Part shown: in pieces, positions 22,213 through 24,270 of the stretch
Layout of the letters: each line of letters begins with the position of its first letter
Position numbering within the stretch: the first letter of the stretch is position 1
IMG/VR virus record: IMGVR_UViG_3300003873_000086
Location: 1-24,270 of that record
Length of the DNA stretch: 24,270 nt
From: a virus
Strand: one strand, 5' to 3'
Notes under the pieces: generated by a model
What the model was told of the DNA's origin: nothing
Database searches by the model: none
The model's input: the letters and a program-made list of their open reading frames with translations, nothing else
Program-made: the position numbers and the translations under genes

Positions 22213-23579
22213 TACATGAACCCCGCCTTTTTTATTGTCTTATTAAACTCTTTTTTTGATATATCAAAGTCACCATTAACGTTCAAAACAAGATTATCAT
22301 ACAATTCGATTGCCTTGTTTTTTTTCTGATCGAGTGTTGTAACAACCCTTTCTTGCCCCTCTGAAATAACTATGTCGCATATTACGTCGCTGGTCTGCCC
22401 GAACCTCCAGAACCTGCGTATGGCCTGATAATACTGCTCATATGACCATGTTGGAAAAAATACAGTATGATTGCAATGCTGCCAGTTCAGACCCATTGAT
22501 GTCATCCGTGCCTTTGTTATAATCCTTGGTATATCGCCATTCGCGAACGCAATTAGTACATCCTCTTTTTTGTCTAATGTCATGCTGCCTAATATTTCTA
22601 CTGCGTCAGAATCCAGTTCATTCAACAATGCGCTCTCATCGTTTCTATTGCACCAATACACTGATGTTTTACCTGATGCCAAACCGATAGCACTTTCACA
22701 CCTTTCTCTAACTGTAGATTTCTGTTCGTTCCTTACTTCCGTCATAGTTTTTGCAGGTTGCGCAAACAATGATCCCTGATTGCCTGCAATCCACACGTCT
22801 TCATTTCTCACAACATGAGTATTAGTGATTAGTTCGGGTAGTTCATATCTATCGTCACAATATCCCAAATCTGACGGTCGCTTAATCATTATTGACCAGC
22901 TATTAACCCATGCGAAAAAGTCTCGCTCGGCATGCGGTTTAAGGTAAAACTTTTCCCCAATATTTCTATTCCGTGAATCACATGAACTTTGATTATTACT
23001 GAAAAATCGACCTATCATATCCATGTATCCAAGATATCCTAGAGACTCTGAACTATTGCCAAGTTCAGTAAAATCATTCGGTGAAGGTGTTGCTGATGCT
23101 AAGAAGCGATATTTTACTTTCTTCATAAACGATATAACTTCGTTTTTTATCTTGCCTTGAAAGTTCTTTAATATGCTTGACTCGTCCAAAATTACGCATT
23201 CAAAATCATTATGATTAACAAGGTGCAATCGTTCATAGTTCAAAACCATTATCTTGCCTTTTATTTCACCATCCTTTGAATGATAAACCCCATCAACTCC
23301 TATCTTTTCAGCCTCTTTTATAAATTGAAACGCAACAGCTAGCGGCGTCAATATCACCACATTACCACACGTTCGTTCTACTATGTTTTTTGCGATTGAT
23401 AACTCGATCAAAGTTTTGCCTAATCCAGTATCAGCAAATACTCCCATTCTACCCTTACTGACCGCTCTCGATATTATTTCTTTCTGGAAATCAAAGGCGC
23501 AATCAGGGAACCATGTTGGTTCAAATCCGAACCTCCCTGTAAGCTGTTTTTTTGATTCAAGGAACTCTGCATAATTCAT
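22212..23579 (-). CDS. SNF2/DEAD-type superfamily 2 helicase
   Basis: A 455-aa ATPase with the motifs of superfamily 2 in order: Walker A ADTGLGKT (49-56), LTPLAVAFQF (77-86, motif Ia), LDES (131-134, motif II), SATPSPND (162-169, motif III), TSMGLNWQ (motif V, about 365-372) and YQAIRRFWRFGQ (384-395, motif VI). The RFGQ ending is like the SNF2 RxGQ. Residues 180-280 are a family-specific insert. No nuclease domain is visible. It is coupled by ATGA to the HTH gene upstream and by TAATG to the methyltransferase. It could remodel or translocate on phage DNA with the methyltransferase; the pair recalls a Type III Mod-Res set without the nuclease. Confidence 0.9.
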   Translation of the reverse strand: MNYAEFLESKKQLTGRFGFEPTWFPDCAFDFQKEIISRAVSKGRMGVFADTGLGKTLIELSIAKNIVERTCGNVVILTPLAVAFQFIKEAEKIGVDGVYHSKDGEIKGKIMVLNYERLHLVNHNDFECVILDESSILKNFQGKIKNEVISFMKKVKYRFLASATPSPNDFTELGNSSESLGYLGYMDMIGRFFSNNQSSCDSRNRNIGEKFYLKPHAERDFFAWVNSWSIMIKRPSDLGYCDDRYELPELITNTHVVRNEDVWIAGNQGSLFAQPAKTMTEVRNEQKSTVRERCESAIGLASGKTSVYWCNRNDESALLNELDSDAVEILGSMTLDKKEDVLIAFANGDIPRIITKARMTSMGLNWQHCNHTVFFPTWSYEQYYQAIRRFWRFGQTSDVICDIVISEGQERVVTTLDQKKNKAIELYDNLVLNVNGDFDISKKEFNKTIKKAGFM

Positions 23580-23824
23580 GATGCAAACAACCTCAGCGCC
23601 GGGTGAATCCGTGCATTATCATCATGCCAAAACTCAGGATGCGATCTGCGTGGCTGATGTCCTTTTGTCTCCCGTGACTGCCTGCCGTATCGAATCATAC
23701 GGGTATTGATTGTGCTGCGTGGTATTCCGGTTGCTTTTGCAATATCCACCAGCCTTTCGCCAGCGGCCAGCATATCCAGCATATGATCCCATTCACGCGG
23801 TTTTCTCTGCGCCCACGATATCAT
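23576..23824 (-). CDS. small helix-turn-helix protein
   Basis: An 82-aa protein. Residues about 12-45 form a helix-turn-helix: WDHMLDMLAAGERLVDIAKATGIPRSTINTRMIRYG, of the sigma70-region-4/Hin kind. A basic tail follows (QSRETKGHQPRRSHPEFWHD). It is likely a DNA-binding regulator or accessory replication factor. It overlaps the zinc-ribbon gene upstream and the helicase downstream by four bases each, so it belongs to the same operon. Confidence 0.75.
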   Translation of the reverse strand: MISWAQRKPREWDHMLDMLAAGERLVDIAKATGIPRSTINTRMIRYGRQSRETKGHQPRRSHPEFWHDDNARIHPALRLFAS

Positions 23825-24060
23825 GCTACCAGCATCCTTTGAAGCGTATTTACCCTATCACGGCACTTCACCGTGTCGGCATTTTCAATCGCTGCCAGTT
23901 CCTTTCTGATGCACACGTTGCAGCGCTTGTTTTTGTTTGGCTTGCATTTCCCAGCAATAAAGTCCGGCCTGCCGCCAACCATTTTCGGCTGCATGTGAGC
24001 GCCGGGGAATCCTCTTCCGCACTCTGTGCACTTTCTGTATTTCTTCAATGGATATGTCAT
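23821..24060 (-). CDS. 79-aa zinc-ribbon protein
   Basis: The start chosen is the ATG at 24060 (MTYPLKKYRKCTEC), with GAGGT about seven bases upstream; the ORF could open ten codons earlier. Cys pairs are CTEC (11-14) and CNVC (about 48-51), with another Cys in GKCKPNKNKRC, which gives a zinc-ribbon-like pattern. Many Lys/Arg suggest nucleic-acid binding. Function not known. It ends by ATGA overlap with the HTH gene. Confidence 0.7.
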   Translation of the reverse strand: MTYPLKKYRKCTECGRGFPGAHMQPKMVGGRPDFIAGKCKPNKNKRCNVCIRKELAAIENADTVKCRDRVNTLQRMLVA

Positions 24061-24158
24061 TTTGTCACCTCTTGCCGCAATTATCATCACCCTGCCGGTA
24101 TTGTATAATAGTTATATGTTATGGTTTTTGGTGCTTGTATAAGGTTTGATTATATCGC
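24061..24158. other. 98-base AT-rich gap with a small inverted repeat
   Basis: No gene fits here. It contains the zinc-ribbon ribosome-binding site and the inverted repeat TATAA-TAG-TTATA at 24104-24116, which could be an operator or chance in AT-rich DNA. A lone TATAAT (minus strand, near 24150) has no convincing -35. Confidence 0.4.
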
Positions 24159-24270
24159 TTACTCGCTTAACCTCGCCGATTTCCACTGCATTTTGACAAT
24201 CTTTCCGCCTTCCCGGATTCGATCCGCCGCGCGCTCGTCCAGCACATCCGACTTCAGCTGCTCGCCAGTC
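24159..24270 (-). CDS. 3' end of a gene cut by the window edge
   Basis: An open frame enters from the right edge and ends at the TAA at 24159. Its last residues read EQLKSDVLDERAADRIREG and on to KSARLSE, which looks coding. A second frame is also open through here until further downstream, so the choice is not certain. No family can be named from about 37 residues. Confidence 0.4.
   Translation of the reverse strand, partial: TGEQLKSDVLDERAADRIREGGKIVKMQWKSARLSE

Noticed and set aside
21190-23579. Complete Type III restriction-modification system
   Set aside because: The helicase has no visible nuclease domain and is only 455 residues, shorter than Res subunits; only the order of activities is similar.
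1-24270. CRISPR array, tRNA genes or insertion sequences
   Set aside because: I found no regularly spaced direct repeats, no cloverleaf-like sequence in the gaps and no transposase-like ORF.

Overview
This window is a contiguous piece of a tailed-phage (siphovirus-type) genome or prophage. Every gene I can support lies on the minus strand, so transcription runs from the high-coordinate end to the low-coordinate end. The host is probably a Gram-negative, most likely proteobacterial, bacterium. The reasons are a signal-peptide-bearing beta-barrel outer-membrane protein ending in Phe, RusA and NinB-like genes, sigma70-type promoter hexamers and strong AGGAGG ribosome-binding sites. No integrase, repressor or lysis gene is visible, so a temperate or lytic lifestyle cannot be decided here.

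Layout in the direction of transcription. (1) 24270-19398, DNA-metabolism and small-gene block: the end of an unidentified gene, a zinc-ribbon protein, an HTH protein, a SNF2/DEAD-type helicase overlapping a beta-class DNA amino-methyltransferase, a tiny membrane protein, a small basic ORF, an HNH protein, several micro-ORFs, a NinB-like protein and three more micro-ORFs, two of them Cys-rich. (2) 19401-19045: a RusA-type Holliday junction resolvase. (3) 19004-14880, packaging and portal: TerS, TerL, DUF4055-type portal, MuF-like minor head protein. (4) 14870-12948, capsid: scaffold and a P22-type coat protein. They are separated by a strong promoter and a structured leader whose last hairpin contains the coat ribosome-binding site. 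(5) 12880-10607, connector and tail: 35-aa conserved-position protein, head-tail adaptor, head-closure protein, gp10-like neck/tail-completion protein, tail terminator and tail tube protein. (6) 10605-9761: tail assembly chaperones G and G-T joined by a -1 frameshift at a T7 slippery run. (7) 9768-1457: tape measure, a large hub protein with a glycine-rich C-terminus, a 260-aa distal tail protein, and a long fibre with a LamG-like domain. (8) 1457-1: a fibre-adjacent protein, a Lom-like outer-membrane moron, an HNH protein, and the start of a further gene.

Most genes are joined by ATGA, TAATG or TGATG overlaps, which I used to choose starts and to support genes too short for ordinary ORF calling. 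The most notable points are the coat-gene leader, where two similar hairpins each bury an AGGAGG-like sequence and can in principle exchange partners; the frameshift site; and a duplicated 25-residue HNH C-terminus that carries the ribosome-binding site of the next gene. A roughly 60-residue beta module is shared by the coat and a tail protein, and the helicase/methyltransferase pair is of unclear purpose.

Gene-free stretches are short; none exceeds 300 bases. The longest is 14094-14228, which holds the coat promoter and leader.
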